32,727 nt of DNA from Myxococcales bacterium (lineage in GTDB: Bacteria; Myxococcota_A; Polyangia; GCA-2747355), in contig JAGQIK010000244.1 of assembly GCA_020431405.1 (NCBI GenBank), positions 1-32,727 on the forward strand. Direction: 5' to 3'. Numbering within the stretch: the first letter of the stretch is position 1; every line of letters starts with the position of its first letter. Position numbers and translations under genes: made by a program. Shown here in pieces: positions 1 through 7,440 of the stretch. The notes under the pieces were generated by a model, which had not been told where the DNA came from, made no database searches, and saw only the letters and a program-made list of their open reading frames with translations.

Positions 1-187
1 ACGCCCGCGCACCCCTCCACGCCCCGCCCACGCGCGCCAAACGCCCGCAGGCCGCCAGCCTCCCATCCCGTCAATAGCCCAGCCGCGCCCGAACGCGCCC
101 GAACCACCAACGCACGAGGCGTCCTCCCACGCTCGCGCCCCCCCCGCGCCCCGCGCTCCTGCGCCCCCCGGCGTTCAGTGCTGTAGA
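1..187 (-). repeat. Left copy of an inverted, dispersed-type repeat
   Basis: Read on the minus strand from 187 to 1, this stretch matches 32487-32672 read on the plus strand over almost its whole length, and the two copies are nearly equally long (187 and 186 nt). The inner boundary is an identical 18-nt block (170-187 against 32487-32504). Two further blocks of more than 20 identical bases follow, and a shared GTGCGCGGGCGT closes the match at the far end. One strand is strongly G-rich. The copy starts 37 nt after the stop of the gene at 224-655, in the direction that gene is transcribed. No reading frame is convincing in it. It may continue beyond the window edge. Confidence 0.85.
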
Positions 188-198
188 ACGGCTCTACA
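182..198. other. Small inverted repeat (hairpin or operator)
   Basis: TGTAGA-ACGGC-TCTACA is a perfect 6-bp dyad with a 5-nt spacer. It sits between the stop of the zinc-ribbon gene and the left repeat and shares its first bases with the repeat. It has no T-run on the minus strand, so it is a weak terminator candidate. Confidence 0.4.
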
Positions 199-223
199 AT
201 CCAACGCCGGGACTCGGAGGTGT

Positions 224-655
224 CTAGCGCTCCGTCGTGCCGTCGCCGGCGTCGCTGGCGTCGCTCGCGTCGGCGACGCCGCCGTCGGGTGCGCCGTCGG
301 CTGGGAGGGCGTCTGTGTCGGCTGACACGTCCATGCCGGCGTCGGCTCCCGCCTCGGGTTCTCCGCTGTCGCGCTGGACGAGGTCTGGGTAGCCCGCTTC
401 CTGCGGCGGTAGGCCGTATGGCAGGTTGATCGGGGTGGCGCTGCAGCGTGCGATGCCGGTGATCAGGGCGGCGCCTGCGAGCCCTCCGGTGAGCGCGCGG
501 CGCCACGCCTTGCCCACTCGCGTGGCGGACGTGGCGGGCGTGGCGGGCGTGTCGAGCGCGGCGTCGCAGAGCGGGCAGCGGCCGAGACGCAGCGCTTGGG
601 CTGCGCGCACGTGTCGTTCACACTGGCTGCAGAGAACGAGCGTTCGATCATCCAT
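224..655 (-). CDS. Zinc-ribbon, single-membrane-segment protein with acidic YGLPP tail
   Basis: The 143-residue product has three parts. Residues 9-30 hold two CxxC pairs (C9/C12 and C27/C30), a probable zinc ribbon. Residues about 50-70 form one hydrophobic segment ending in a Cys. The tail is rich in Asp, Ala and Gly and begins with the motif NLPYGLPP. A paralogue with the same order of parts lies at 31168-31554. Cys spacing and topology suggest a cytoplasmic zinc ribbon tethered to an acidic exported tail, but this is inference and I know no function. The ATG at 655 has no clear Shine-Dalgarno; a TATAGT hexamer ends 6 nt before it, so the mRNA may be leaderless. The gene is divergent from the oxidoreductase at 682. 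Confidence 0.8.
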   Translation of the reverse strand: MDDRTLVLCSQCERHVRAAQALRLGRCPLCDAALDTPATPATSATRVGKAWRRALTGGLAGAALITGIARCSATPINLPYGLPPQEAGYPDLVQRDSGEPEAGADAGMDVSADTDALPADGAPDGGVADASDASDAGDGTTER

Positions 656-660
656 CTGCC

Positions 661-667
661 TACTATA
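661..667. promoter_or_regulatory. Overlapping divergent -10 elements
   Basis: In the short gap between the genes at 655 (-) and 682 (+), the plus strand reads TACTATA. This gives a -10-like TACTAT (661-666) for the plus gene and TATAGT (662-667) for the minus gene, overlapping by five bases. No clear -35 is seen on either strand. The minus element is 6 nt from its ATG; the plus element is 15 nt from the ATG at 682. Confidence 0.5.
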
Positions 668-681
668 CGGAAAAAGACGTG

Positions 682-1653
682 ATGAAAGCCTGGAGACTCC
701 ATCAACCCGGTGGCCCGGAAGCGTTCGTGCTGGAGGAGATCCCGAGGCCCGAGCCCAGCGATGGCGAGGTGCTTATCGAGGTGCGCGCGTTCGGCCTCAA
801 TCGCTCGGAGTGGTTCACGCGCATCGGTGATTCGCCCACCGTGCAGCTGCCGCGCGTTCTCGGCATCGAGTGCGTAGGCACCGTCGTCAGCGATCCAAGC
901 GGCGAGCTTCGGGTTGGCCAGCGCGTGGCTGCGATGATGGGCGGCATGGGCCGACAGTTCGACGGCTCCTACGCCGAATATACGTGCGTGCCGTCATCTA
1001 GCGTCTTCCCGCTCGAGACGGAGCTCGCGTGGGAAGTGCTCGGCGCGCTGCCCGAGATGCTGCAGACCTGTCACGGCTCGCTTCACACCGGGCTCGAGGT
1101 GCAGGCCGGCGAGACGCTGTTGATTCGCGGCGGCACGTCGTCGATCGGGCTCGCGACGCTCGCCATGGCGAAGCTCGCGGGGCTGCACGTCATCTCGACC
1201 TCCCGAAGCGAGGCCAAAGCAGCCGTTCTCGAAGCGGCCGGAGCCGACGACGTAATCATCGATGCCGGCGCTATCGTCGAGCGCGTGCGCGCGTCGCACC
1301 CGGGCGGTGTCGACCGCGTGCTCGAGCTGATCGGCACGACGACACTCCTCGACTCGCTGCAGTGCGCGCGCGCCGGCGGGGTCGTCTGCATGACCGGCAT
1401 TCTTGGCGGTCAGTGGGAGCTTTCGTCGTTCCGCCCGATGGGGGACATTCCGACGGCCGTGCGGCTGACGTCGTACTCGGGGGGCGCGGGTGACATCGCC
1501 CGCGAGCAGCTGCAGCAGTATGTCTCGATGGTGGAGGGCGGGCAGCTCGAGATCCGACGCGGACCCACGTGGCGCTTCGATGAGCTGCCCGCCGCGCATC
1601 GCGCGATGGACGACAACAGAGCGAACGGCAAGATGGTGGTCGTCGTCCGCTGA
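682..1653 (+). CDS. Zinc-independent alcohol dehydrogenase-like / quinone oxidoreductase family protein
   Basis: This 323-residue medium-chain dehydrogenase/reductase most resembles NADPH:quinone oxidoreductases. A GroES-like domain (about 28-110, with GLNRSE and VLGIECVGTV) precedes a Rossmann domain with the nucleotide-binding loop GGTSSIG (150-156). The following STSRSE segment fits a preference for NADPH, judging from the family. I do not see the catalytic zinc ligands of true alcohol dehydrogenases. The ATG at 682 is preferred over the in-frame GTG at 679 because MKAWRL is the usual family start and GGAAAA lies at a suitable distance. The substrate cannot be told from sequence. The gene ends 16 bp before the convergent TSP3 gene, with no room for a strong terminator. 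Confidence 0.9.
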   Translation: MKAWRLHQPGGPEAFVLEEIPRPEPSDGEVLIEVRAFGLNRSEWFTRIGDSPTVQLPRVLGIECVGTVVSDPSGELRVGQRVAAMMGGMGRQFDGSYAEYTCVPSSSVFPLETELAWEVLGALPEMLQTCHGSLHTGLEVQAGETLLIRGGTSSIGLATLAMAKLAGLHVISTSRSEAKAAVLEAAGADDVIIDAGAIVERVRASHPGGVDRVLELIGTTTLLDSLQCARAGGVVCMTGILGGQWELSSFRPMGDIPTAVRLTSYSGGAGDIAREQLQQYVSMVEGGQLEIRRGPTWRFDELPAAHRAMDDNRANGKMVVVVR

Positions 1654-1669
1654 GCGTACGAAGCCTGCG

Positions 1670-3010
1670 CTAGCGACGACGGCGGCGCAGCAGCGCCAGG
1701 CCGAGCAGCGCGAGCAGCATCAGGCCGAGGCCCTCGGCGCCGCCGCCGACAGCGCAACCGCCGCTCGACTCGCCCTGCGCCGCGATGGTGACGACGACCT
1801 TGGGCGCCTGCTTCTTCCAGGCCGGGTTGACCGAGTCAGCGAAGAGCAGGTTCGCAGAGAGCTCGACCTTGTAGTTGCCCGGCTCGTCGGGCGTGAAGCG
1901 CGCCACGGCGCCCTTCTGGTAGAAGTACTCGAAGGTGCTCGACACGTTGGCGATGCCGCGCGGGTTCTGCACGGTGGCGTTGCTGCCCGACGGCCGACCG
2001 ACCACGCGCCAGGTGTACTGGATGGCGTGATTTTGACGGTTGGCGAAGAGACGCAGGCGCATGGGGTCGCCCACGGCTCCGGCGAGATCCACCGAGCGCA
2101 CCTGGAACGTGGCGGTCGGGTCGAGACAGGCCTCGTGGTTGAAGCTTCCGTCGGCGCCGCGCACGACGTAGCAGAACTTGGGATCGCAGGCGTCGCCGAG
2201 ATCGTCGCGGTCGCCGTTGAGCTGCAGCGGGTTGGCTTTGGCGACGCAGTTGTCCTTGGTGTTGACGATGCCGTCGCCGTCCTTGTCGGTGTCGCAGGCG
2301 TCGCCGAGGCCGTCGCCGTCGAGATCCTTCTGCTCGATGTTGGCCACCGCGACGCAGTTGTCCTTGCTGTCCTCGATGCCGTCACCGTCGGTGTCGTTGT
2401 CGCAGGCGTCGCCGAACGTGTCGGGATCGGTGTTGAGCTGATTCGGGTTGGCTACCAGCGGGCAGTTGTCCTTGATGTTGGGGATGCCGTCGTTGTCGGC
2501 GTCGGCGTCGCAGGCGTCGCCCTTGCCGTCGTTGTCGGTGTCGAGCTGCGCCACGCCGGACAGCGGCGTGTTGGGGACCAGCTGGCAGTTGTCGTCGGCG
2601 TTGAGCACGCCGTCGTTGTCCATGTCCGGGTCGCAGAGGTCGCCGACGCCGTCACCGTCTTGGTCGAGCTGCAGCACGTTGGCCACGTTGGTGCAGCTGT
2701 CGCAGAGATCGCCGATGCCGTCGCCGTCGCTGTCGGCCTGCGAGACGTTGTTGACGTAGGGACAGTTGTCGTAGTCGTCTTCGAAGCCGTCGTTGTCGAA
2801 GTCGTCGGCGTACTGGTAGGTGTCGCCCTCGTCGGTGTTGTTGACGAGGATCGAGCCGCCGCCGCAGCCGCAGCCGCCACCGCCGCCGCCGCCTGATTGG
2901 TTGGGCGTTCCGCAGAACGATCCGCCGCACTCCATGCCCGAGGCGAAGGCGGCCCCCGGACTGAGCAGCACGACGCTGGCGATCATGGCGACGAGGGTCT
3001 TGGCGTTCAT
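1670..3010 (-). CDS. Thrombospondin type 3 repeat surface protein with MYXO-CTERM-like tail (copy 1)
   Basis: The 446-residue exported protein starts with a signal peptide ending near AAFA-SG. A Cys/Gly-rich N-terminus follows (MECGGSFCG, then a run of Gly), then about eight calcium-binding type 3 repeats of the form DxDxDGxxDxxDNC, and then a beta-rich domain ([17 protein letters not shown]) that looks Ig- or PKD-like. The end is Cys, Gly-rich linker, hydrophobic helix and LLRRRRR, the pattern of MYXO-CTERM sorting signals, so cell-surface anchoring is likely. The ATG at 3010 is preferred to the one at 3037 because AAGGGAG lies just upstream and the signal peptide begins there. It is a tandem duplicate of the next gene. 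Confidence 0.88.
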   Translation of the reverse strand: MNAKTLVAMIASVVLLSPGAAFASGMECGGSFCGTPNQSGGGGGGGCGCGGGSILVNNTDEGDTYQYADDFDNDGFEDDYDNCPYVNNVSQADSDGDGIGDLCDSCTNVANVLQLDQDGDGVGDLCDPDMDNDGVLNADDNCQLVPNTPLSGVAQLDTDNDGKGDACDADADNDGIPNIKDNCPLVANPNQLNTDPDTFGDACDNDTDGDGIEDSKDNCVAVANIEQKDLDGDGLGDACDTDKDGDGIVNTKDNCVAKANPLQLNGDRDDLGDACDPKFCYVVRGADGSFNHEACLDPTATFQVRSVDLAGAVGDPMRLRLFANRQNHAIQYTWRVVGRPSGSNATVQNPRGIANVSSTFEYFYQKGAVARFTPDEPGNYKVELSANLLFADSVNPAWKKQAPKVVVTIAAQGESSGGCAVGGGAEGLGLMLLALLGLALLRRRRR

Positions 3011-3074
3011 TTCGATGAGCTCCCTTCGTGTGTTCATTTCGTCGCGGACGACTGCGCCGCGGCCGGTGACTTCG

Positions 3075-4439
3075 TTAACTGCGACGACGCGAGATGAGGA
3101 CGAGGCCGAGCAGCAGCAGCAGGGTCGCGCCGGTGCCAGCGCCGGCGCTGCCGCCGAGCGAGCAGCCGCCCGTTCCCTCGCCTTCGGCGACGACGGTCAT
3201 CACGATCTTCTTGGCTTCCTTCTTCCAGGCCGGGTTGACCGAGTCGGCGAAGAGCAGCGCAGCAGCGAGCTCGACCTTGTAGGTGCCAGGCTGGTCGGGC
3301 GTGAAGCGCGCGGCGTTGCCCTTCTGGTAGAAGTACTCGTAGGTGCTCGAGACGTTGACGATGCCGCGCGGGTTGAGCACGGTCGCGTTGGAGCCGCTCG
3401 GGCGACCGACCACGCGCCACGTGTAGCTGATGGCGTGGTGTTGCCGGTTGGCGAACAGGCGCAGCCTTGCCGGCTCGCCGGTGCGCGCGCGCAGGTTCGG
3501 CGCCGCCACGCGGAACGTCAGCGTGGGATCGAGGCATGCCACGGCGGTGTTGGCCTGCCCGCGGTCGTCGCGCACGACGTAGCAGAACTTCGCGTCGCAG
3601 GCGTCACCCTGATCGTCGCGGTCGCTGTTGAGCTGCAGCGGGTTGTACTTGTCGACGCAGTTGTCTTTGACGTTGACGACGCCGTCACCGTCCTTGTCGG
3701 AGTCGCAGGCGTCGCCGATGCCATCGCCATCGAGGTCCTTCTGCTCGACGTTGGCCACGGCGATGCAATTGTCCTTGGTGTCCTCGATGCCGTCGCCGTC
3801 GGTATCGGCGTCGCAAGCGTCACCGAAGGTGTCGGGATCGGTGTTGAGCTGGTTGGGGTTGGCCACCAGCGGGCAGTTGTCCTTGATGTTGGGGATGCCG
3901 TCGTTGTCGGCGTCGGCGTCGCAAGCGTCGCCTTGACCGTCGCCATCGGTGTCGAGCTGCGCCACGCCGGACAGCGGGGTGTTGGGGATCAGCTTGCAGT
4001 TGTCGTCGGCGTTGAGCACGCCGTCGTTGTCCATGTCGGGATCGCAGAGATCGCCGATGCCGTCGCCGTCCTGGTCGAGCTGCAGCACGTTGGCCACAGC
4101 GGTGCAGCTGTCGCAGAGATCGCCGATGCCGTCGCCGTCGGTGTCGACCTGCGAGACGTTGCTGACGTAGGGACAGTTGTCGTAGTCGTCCTCGAAGCCG
4201 TCGTTGTCGTAGTCGTCGGCGTATTGATACGTGTCGCCCTCGTCGGTGTTGTTGACGAGGATCGAGCCGCCTCCGCAGCCGCCGCCGCTGCAGTTGCCAT
4301 CGGTGCACGGCGCGCCGCCCGACTGGTTGGGTGTGCCGCAGAAAGAGCCGCCGCACTCCATGCCCGAGGCGTAAGCCGGACCTGCCCAAACCCACAGCAT
4401 GGCCGCCATCGCAGCCATCGTCGTCATCAGCGCTCGCAT
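3075..4439 (-). CDS. Thrombospondin type 3 repeat surface protein with MYXO-CTERM-like tail (copy 2)
   Basis: This 454-residue paralogue of the preceding protein has the same order of parts: signal peptide (cleavage near AYA-SG), [16 protein letters not shown], a short extra Cys-containing insert ([10 protein letters not shown]), about eight type 3 repeats, an Ig/PKD-like domain and a Cys-hydrophobic-SRRRS tail. Similarity runs through the coding DNA at an offset of 1411 bp, so the pair arose by tandem duplication. GGGAGG just before the ATG at 4439 supports the start. With only 64 bp between the two genes, they are probably co-transcribed, this copy first. Calcium binding and surface display follow from the family; the partner or substrate is unknown. 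Confidence 0.88.
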   Translation of the reverse strand: MRALMTTMAAMAAMLWVWAGPAYASGMECGGSFCGTPNQSGGAPCTDGNCSGGGCGGGSILVNNTDEGDTYQYADDYDNDGFEDDYDNCPYVSNVSQVDTDGDGIGDLCDSCTAVANVLQLDQDGDGIGDLCDPDMDNDGVLNADDNCKLIPNTPLSGVAQLDTDGDGQGDACDADADNDGIPNIKDNCPLVANPNQLNTDPDTFGDACDADTDGDGIEDTKDNCIAVANVEQKDLDGDGIGDACDSDKDGDGVVNVKDNCVDKYNPLQLNSDRDDQGDACDAKFCYVVRDDRGQANTAVACLDPTLTFRVAAPNLRARTGEPARLRLFANRQHHAISYTWRVVGRPSGSNATVLNPRGIVNVSSTYEYFYQKGNAARFTPDQPGTYKVELAAALLFADSVNPAWKKEAKKIVMTVVAEGEGTGGCSLGGSAGAGTGATLLLLLGLVLISRRRS

Positions 4440-4669
4440 CGTGTCCCTCCCGTTTGGTTCGTCACGAAGGGACCTAGAGCGAAGAGTGTGCCTGACCTCA
4501 AATAGCTGTAATCACTGGGAGCAACCGGACGCGCGTCTGCGTGCGCTGCACACAGCTGGTTTGCAGTGCGTACGCCGCCTACACAGCCTGCCCTCCCCTC
4601 CGGGACCCCGTTTTTGTCGGCACGCGCATTGCGTTTGACTACATCCCGGTACCTGTTAAAGGAGACGTG
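4440..4669. other. Divergent intergenic region
   Basis: These 230 bp separate the TSP3 pair (-) from the lipoprotein gene (+) and must hold both promoters. TTGACT at 4635-4640 resembles a -35, but no convincing -10 stands at 16-18 nt from it. GGAG at 4661-4664 is the Shine-Dalgarno for the ATG at 4670. No RNA gene or further reading frame is convincing. Confidence 0.5.
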
Positions 4670-5446
4670 ATGATGCTCGAGCTCAAGAAAGCGCTAGTCG
4701 TTCTCAGTACTCTCGCCGCCGGCCTCACCGCCTGCGGATCGGACGACGGGGCCGCCAGCCGTGCGTCTGCGCTCACTGTGCGCACCACCTGCCTCGAAAA
4801 CGCGGCCACCGCACCGCAAGATGCGTGGGTCTGCCCCGCCAAGCTGTCGGTGGCGTGCGACGACAAGGCCAACGCGACCCTCTTCGTGCACGCGCCGCAG
4901 GCGCAGCGCTGCCAGGATCTCAAGCTGCAGGTCAGCCAGAACACCTTCCAGGCGGCGGGCCTCTACGACATCTCGGTCTACGGCCGCGCCGCGACCAGCG
5001 CGCCCGCGCTCTGCACGGCCAAGCTCGAGATCACCGACACCAAGCCGCCGCAGGTCACCGACCTCGGCCCGCTCTCGCTGTGGCCGCCCAATCACAAGAC
5101 GCACACCGTCACCGTCGACGACTGCGTGCGCGCGGTGGACAACTGCAGCAAGAAGGTCGACGTGCGCTTCACCTGGGCCAGCTCGGACGAGCCGCAAAAC
5201 GACATCGGCGACGGCAACACCGATCGCGACATCACGTTCAACGGCTGCGGCTCGGTGGCCCTGCGCTCGGAGCGGCAAGGCGGCAGCGACGGCCGCGTGT
5301 ACCGGCTCGGCTGGCGCGCCACCGACGAGGTCGGCAACGCCGTCGAGGGCATCTGCACCGTCGCCGTGGCGCACGACCAGAGCGGTCGCGGCGCCGCCTT
5401 CAGCGGCGAGGCCTACCGCGTCGCGGCGCCGGCCAGCTGCAAGTAG
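4670..5446 (+). CDS. Cys-rich lipoprotein with Ig-like LWPPNHK domain
   Basis: The 258-residue product has a lipoprotein signal with lipobox LTAC (C22) and eleven Cys in all. Residues about 128-240 carry a motif set that recurs in many secreted bacterial Ig/HYR-like domains: LWPPNHK (137-143), then D-V-F-W strands, GDGNTDRDI, LRSERQG...GRVYRLGW and ATDEVGNA followed by CTVAVAHDQS. It probably sits on the periplasmic or outer face of the envelope and is structural or adhesive; there is no catalytic motif. The ATG at 4670 is chosen because GGAG lies 5 nt upstream. Frames open further upstream but lack a signal peptide. It ends about 60 bp before the buf cluster on the same strand and could share its transcript. 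Confidence 0.82.
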   Translation: MMLELKKALVVLSTLAAGLTACGSDDGAASRASALTVRTTCLENAATAPQDAWVCPAKLSVACDDKANATLFVHAPQAQRCQDLKLQVSQNTFQAAGLYDISVYGRAATSAPALCTAKLEITDTKPPQVTDLGPLSLWPPNHKTHTVTVDDCVRAVDNCSKKVDVRFTWASSDEPQNDIGDGNTDRDITFNGCGSVALRSERQGGSDGRVYRLGWRATDEVGNAVEGICTVAVAHDQSGRGAAFSGEAYRVAAPASCK

Positions 5447-5504
5447 GCGCGAGTCTCCACCCGGCGTAACCGCGCCAGACGGCCGCGCGTAGTGCGTGGC
5501 TGTC

Positions 5505-6353
5505 ATGCATCAAGAAAAGCTCGACCTCGCCCGCGGCGTAGGCCTGCGGCGCGAACACTTCACGCACCTGCTCGAGCACGACCCCGGAGACGTGGCGTGG
5601 TTCGAGATCATCTCGGAGAACTTCTTCGAGCCGGGCGGTCGTCCTTGGGCGGTGCTCGAGAAGCTGCGCGCCGAGCGCCCCGTGGTGATGCACGGCGTCG
5701 CCATGGGCGTCGGCAACGCGACCGGCATCTCGCGTGACTACCTCGCGCGGCTCGCCGCGCTGATCGAGCGCGTCGAGCCGGCGTGGATCTCGGATCACCT
5801 CTGCTGGGGTGGCTTCGGCGGCCACTACGCCCACGACCTGCTGCCGCTGCCGTACACCGAAGAAGCCGTGCGCCACGTCGCTGCGCAAGTGCGCCTCGCG
5901 CAGGACGTGCTCGGTCGGCGCATGCTGCTCGAGAACGTCTCGAGCTACGTTGGCTTCGAGATCAGCGCCATGAGCGAGGTCGAGTTTGTCTGCGCCGTGG
6001 CGGCGGAGGCCGACTGCGGTCTGCTGCTCGACATCAACAACGTCTACGTCAGCGCGCACAACCACGGCTTTGACGCCGGCGCGTACGTCGACGCGATCCC
6101 TGCCGCTCGCATCGGGCAGATCCACCTCGCCGGCCACAGCGACCAAGGTGACTACCTCTTCGACAGTCACGACGGTCCCGTCATCGACGCGGTGTGGGCG
6201 CTCTATCGGCGCGTGATCGAGCGCGTGGGCGCCGTGCCGACGTTGATCGAGTGGGACGAGCACATCCCGAGCTACGAGCGGCTGGCCGGCGAGGCGCGCG
6301 CGGCCGGCGAGCTCTCGCGCAGCGCTTGCGAGGCACGTGATGCAGCAGCCTGA
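5505..6353 (+). CDS. bufB: DUF692 / MNIO-family multinuclear iron oxygenase, BufB-like
   Basis: The 282-residue TIM-barrel enzyme belongs to the family of MbnB, TglH and ChrH, which use a cluster of iron ions and oxygen to remodel Cys residues of peptides. Visible signatures are the early GVGLRREHF, HGVAMGVG (H63), SDHLCW (97-101), ENVSSY (E143), DINNVYVSAHNHG (176-188), IHLAGH (207-211) and LIEWDEHIP (E249, D251); the His, Glu, Asp and Asn residues are the expected metal ligands. It overlaps the next gene, and a Cys-rich precursor follows, so the likely substrate is the peptide at 7153-7431. The ATG at 5505 is preferred; a GTG at 5496 is in frame. Neither has a good Shine-Dalgarno. Confidence 0.92.
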   Translation: MHQEKLDLARGVGLRREHFTHLLEHDPGDVAWFEIISENFFEPGGRPWAVLEKLRAERPVVMHGVAMGVGNATGISRDYLARLAALIERVEPAWISDHLCWGGFGGHYAHDLLPLPYTEEAVRHVAAQVRLAQDVLGRRMLLENVSSYVGFEISAMSEVEFVCAVAAEADCGLLLDINNVYVSAHNHGFDAGAYVDAIPAARIGQIHLAGHSDQGDYLFDSHDGPVIDAVWALYRRVIERVGAVPTLIEWDEHIPSYERLAGEARAAGELSRSACEARDAAA

Positions 6354-7101
6354 TCTCGCGCAGCTGCAGCGCCGCTTCTGGCGCCTCATCACCGCGCCAC
6401 GCGGTGTCGAAGCCGGGCTCGACGAGATCGCGCGTCGCGGCGATGACCCCGACGCGCGGCCGCTTGCCGCGTGGCTGCGCGGAGGCGTCGAGCGGCTCGA
6501 CATCTACGCCAACATGTACTTCTACCGGCTGCTCGACGTGCTGCGCGAAGACTTCGCGCGCTGCGAGGCACGCGTGGGCGCCGACGACTTTCACGACCTG
6601 GTCACCGACTACCTGCTCGCCTTTCCGCCCGACGCGCCGTCGCTTCGTGCGCTCGGCGAGCGCTTCGCGGACTTCATCGCCCGACACGACATCGCGCGCG
6701 AGCACCCGCGCCTCGCGAACCTGGCGCGCTACGAATGGGCGCGCGTCGAGGTCTTCGACGCCGCGGACGTGGCGACGCTGGCCCTCGAGCAGCTCGCGGC
6801 GCTCGCGCCCGACGCGCTGCCCGAGCTGCCGCTACAGACCGTCGCCGCTGCGCGCGTGATCGATGCCCCCGACGGTGACGGCGCGCTGCTGGTCTGGCGG
6901 CGCGGCTTTCTGGTCTACGAGCGCCCGCTCGACGCGCGCGAAGCGCAGCTGCTGCCTGTGCTCGCGCAGGGCCGCACCTTCGAAGCGCTCTGTCAGGCGC
7001 TGCACGAGCAGAGCGGCGCCGCCGAAATCGAAGCCGTACAGCACATCGCGCAGCTCGTCGCCCGTTGGACCGGCGAGCAGCTGCTGCGCGACCTTCAGTA
7101 A
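6340..7101 (+). CDS. bufC: DUF2063 putative DNA-binding domain protein, BufC-like partner
   Basis: The 253-residue protein has the N-terminal helical domain annotated as DUF2063 (FWRLITAPRG near the start, then ERLDIYANMYFYRLLDVLREDF and HDLVTDYL). A C-terminal domain of about 100 residues carries LLVWRRGFLVYERPL, which resembles winged-helix RiPP recognition modules. In bufferin and related clusters this protein accompanies the DUF692 enzyme and probably presents the precursor to it. The family name suggests DNA binding, but a role in peptide recognition fits the context better. The ATG at 6340 is preferred (GAGG at 6330-6333); a GTG at 6337 is adjacent. It overlaps bufB by 14 nt, so the two are translationally coupled. 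Confidence 0.88.
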   Translation: MQQPDLAQLQRRFWRLITAPRGVEAGLDEIARRGDDPDARPLAAWLRGGVERLDIYANMYFYRLLDVLREDFARCEARVGADDFHDLVTDYLLAFPPDAPSLRALGERFADFIARHDIAREHPRLANLARYEWARVEVFDAADVATLALEQLAALAPDALPELPLQTVAAARVIDAPDGDGALLVWRRGFLVYERPLDAREAQLLPVLAQGRTFEALCQALHEQSGAAEIEAVQHIAQLVARWTGEQLLRDLQ

Positions 7102-7152
7102 CCCCGCTCGCCCCCACTCGGACGAGCCTCTAGCACCACCACAGGAGCTGAC

Positions 7153-7431
7153 ATGAACATCAAGGACACCATCAAAGCATCCATCATCGCCGTCGCAGCC
7201 GCCGGGCTATTCGGCTGCGCATCTACCCAGAGCACCTCCGGCGGCGCCAGCACCGCGCCGGCGGCGAGCGGCGGCGAGATGGTCAAGTGCGCCGGCATCA
7301 ACGCCTGTCAGGGCAAGGGGCAGTGCGGCGGCGCCGGTCACGCCTGCGCGGGCAAGAACGCGTGCAAGGGCAAGGGCTGGGTCAAGGTCAGCAAGGCCGA
7401 CTGCTCGTCCAAGGGCGGCAAGGCGATGTAG
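7153..7431 (+). CDS. bufA: Bufferin-like Cys-rich precursor peptide with lipobox
   Basis: The 92-residue peptide has an export signal (residues 1-21) ending in LFGC, a good lipobox with C22. A Ser/Thr/Ala/Gly linker follows (23-43), then a core with six Cys (46, 52, 58, 65, 71, 84) in the pattern KCAGINAC, GKGQC, HACAGKNACKGKGWV, ADC. The CxGxNxCKGKG repeats match the family now named BufA2-type bufferins, metal-buffering RiPPs whose Cys are converted by the MNIO enzyme. AGGAG 6 nt before the ATG supports the start. It is the last gene of the cluster (order B-C-A) and ends 9 bp before the convergent ubiE. Bufferins known to me are free periplasmic peptides; lipid anchoring here is inferred from LFGC. 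Confidence 0.85.
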   Translation: MNIKDTIKASIIAVAAAGLFGCASTQSTSGGASTAPAASGGEMVKCAGINACQGKGQCGGAGHACAGKNACKGKGWVKVSKADCSSKGGKAM

Positions 7432-7440
7432 CGGCGGCGA

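Noticed and set aside
1490-4505. Plus-strand frames opposite the TSP3 genes, rich in Val, Gly and Ala repeats
   Set aside because: They are the complement of Asp-rich calcium repeats (GTC for GAC) and have no signal peptide or domain.
4541-4669. Extended start for the Cys-rich lipoprotein
   Set aside because: The upstream codons lack a signal-like start, while the ATG at 4670 has GGAG and leads straight into the lipobox signal.
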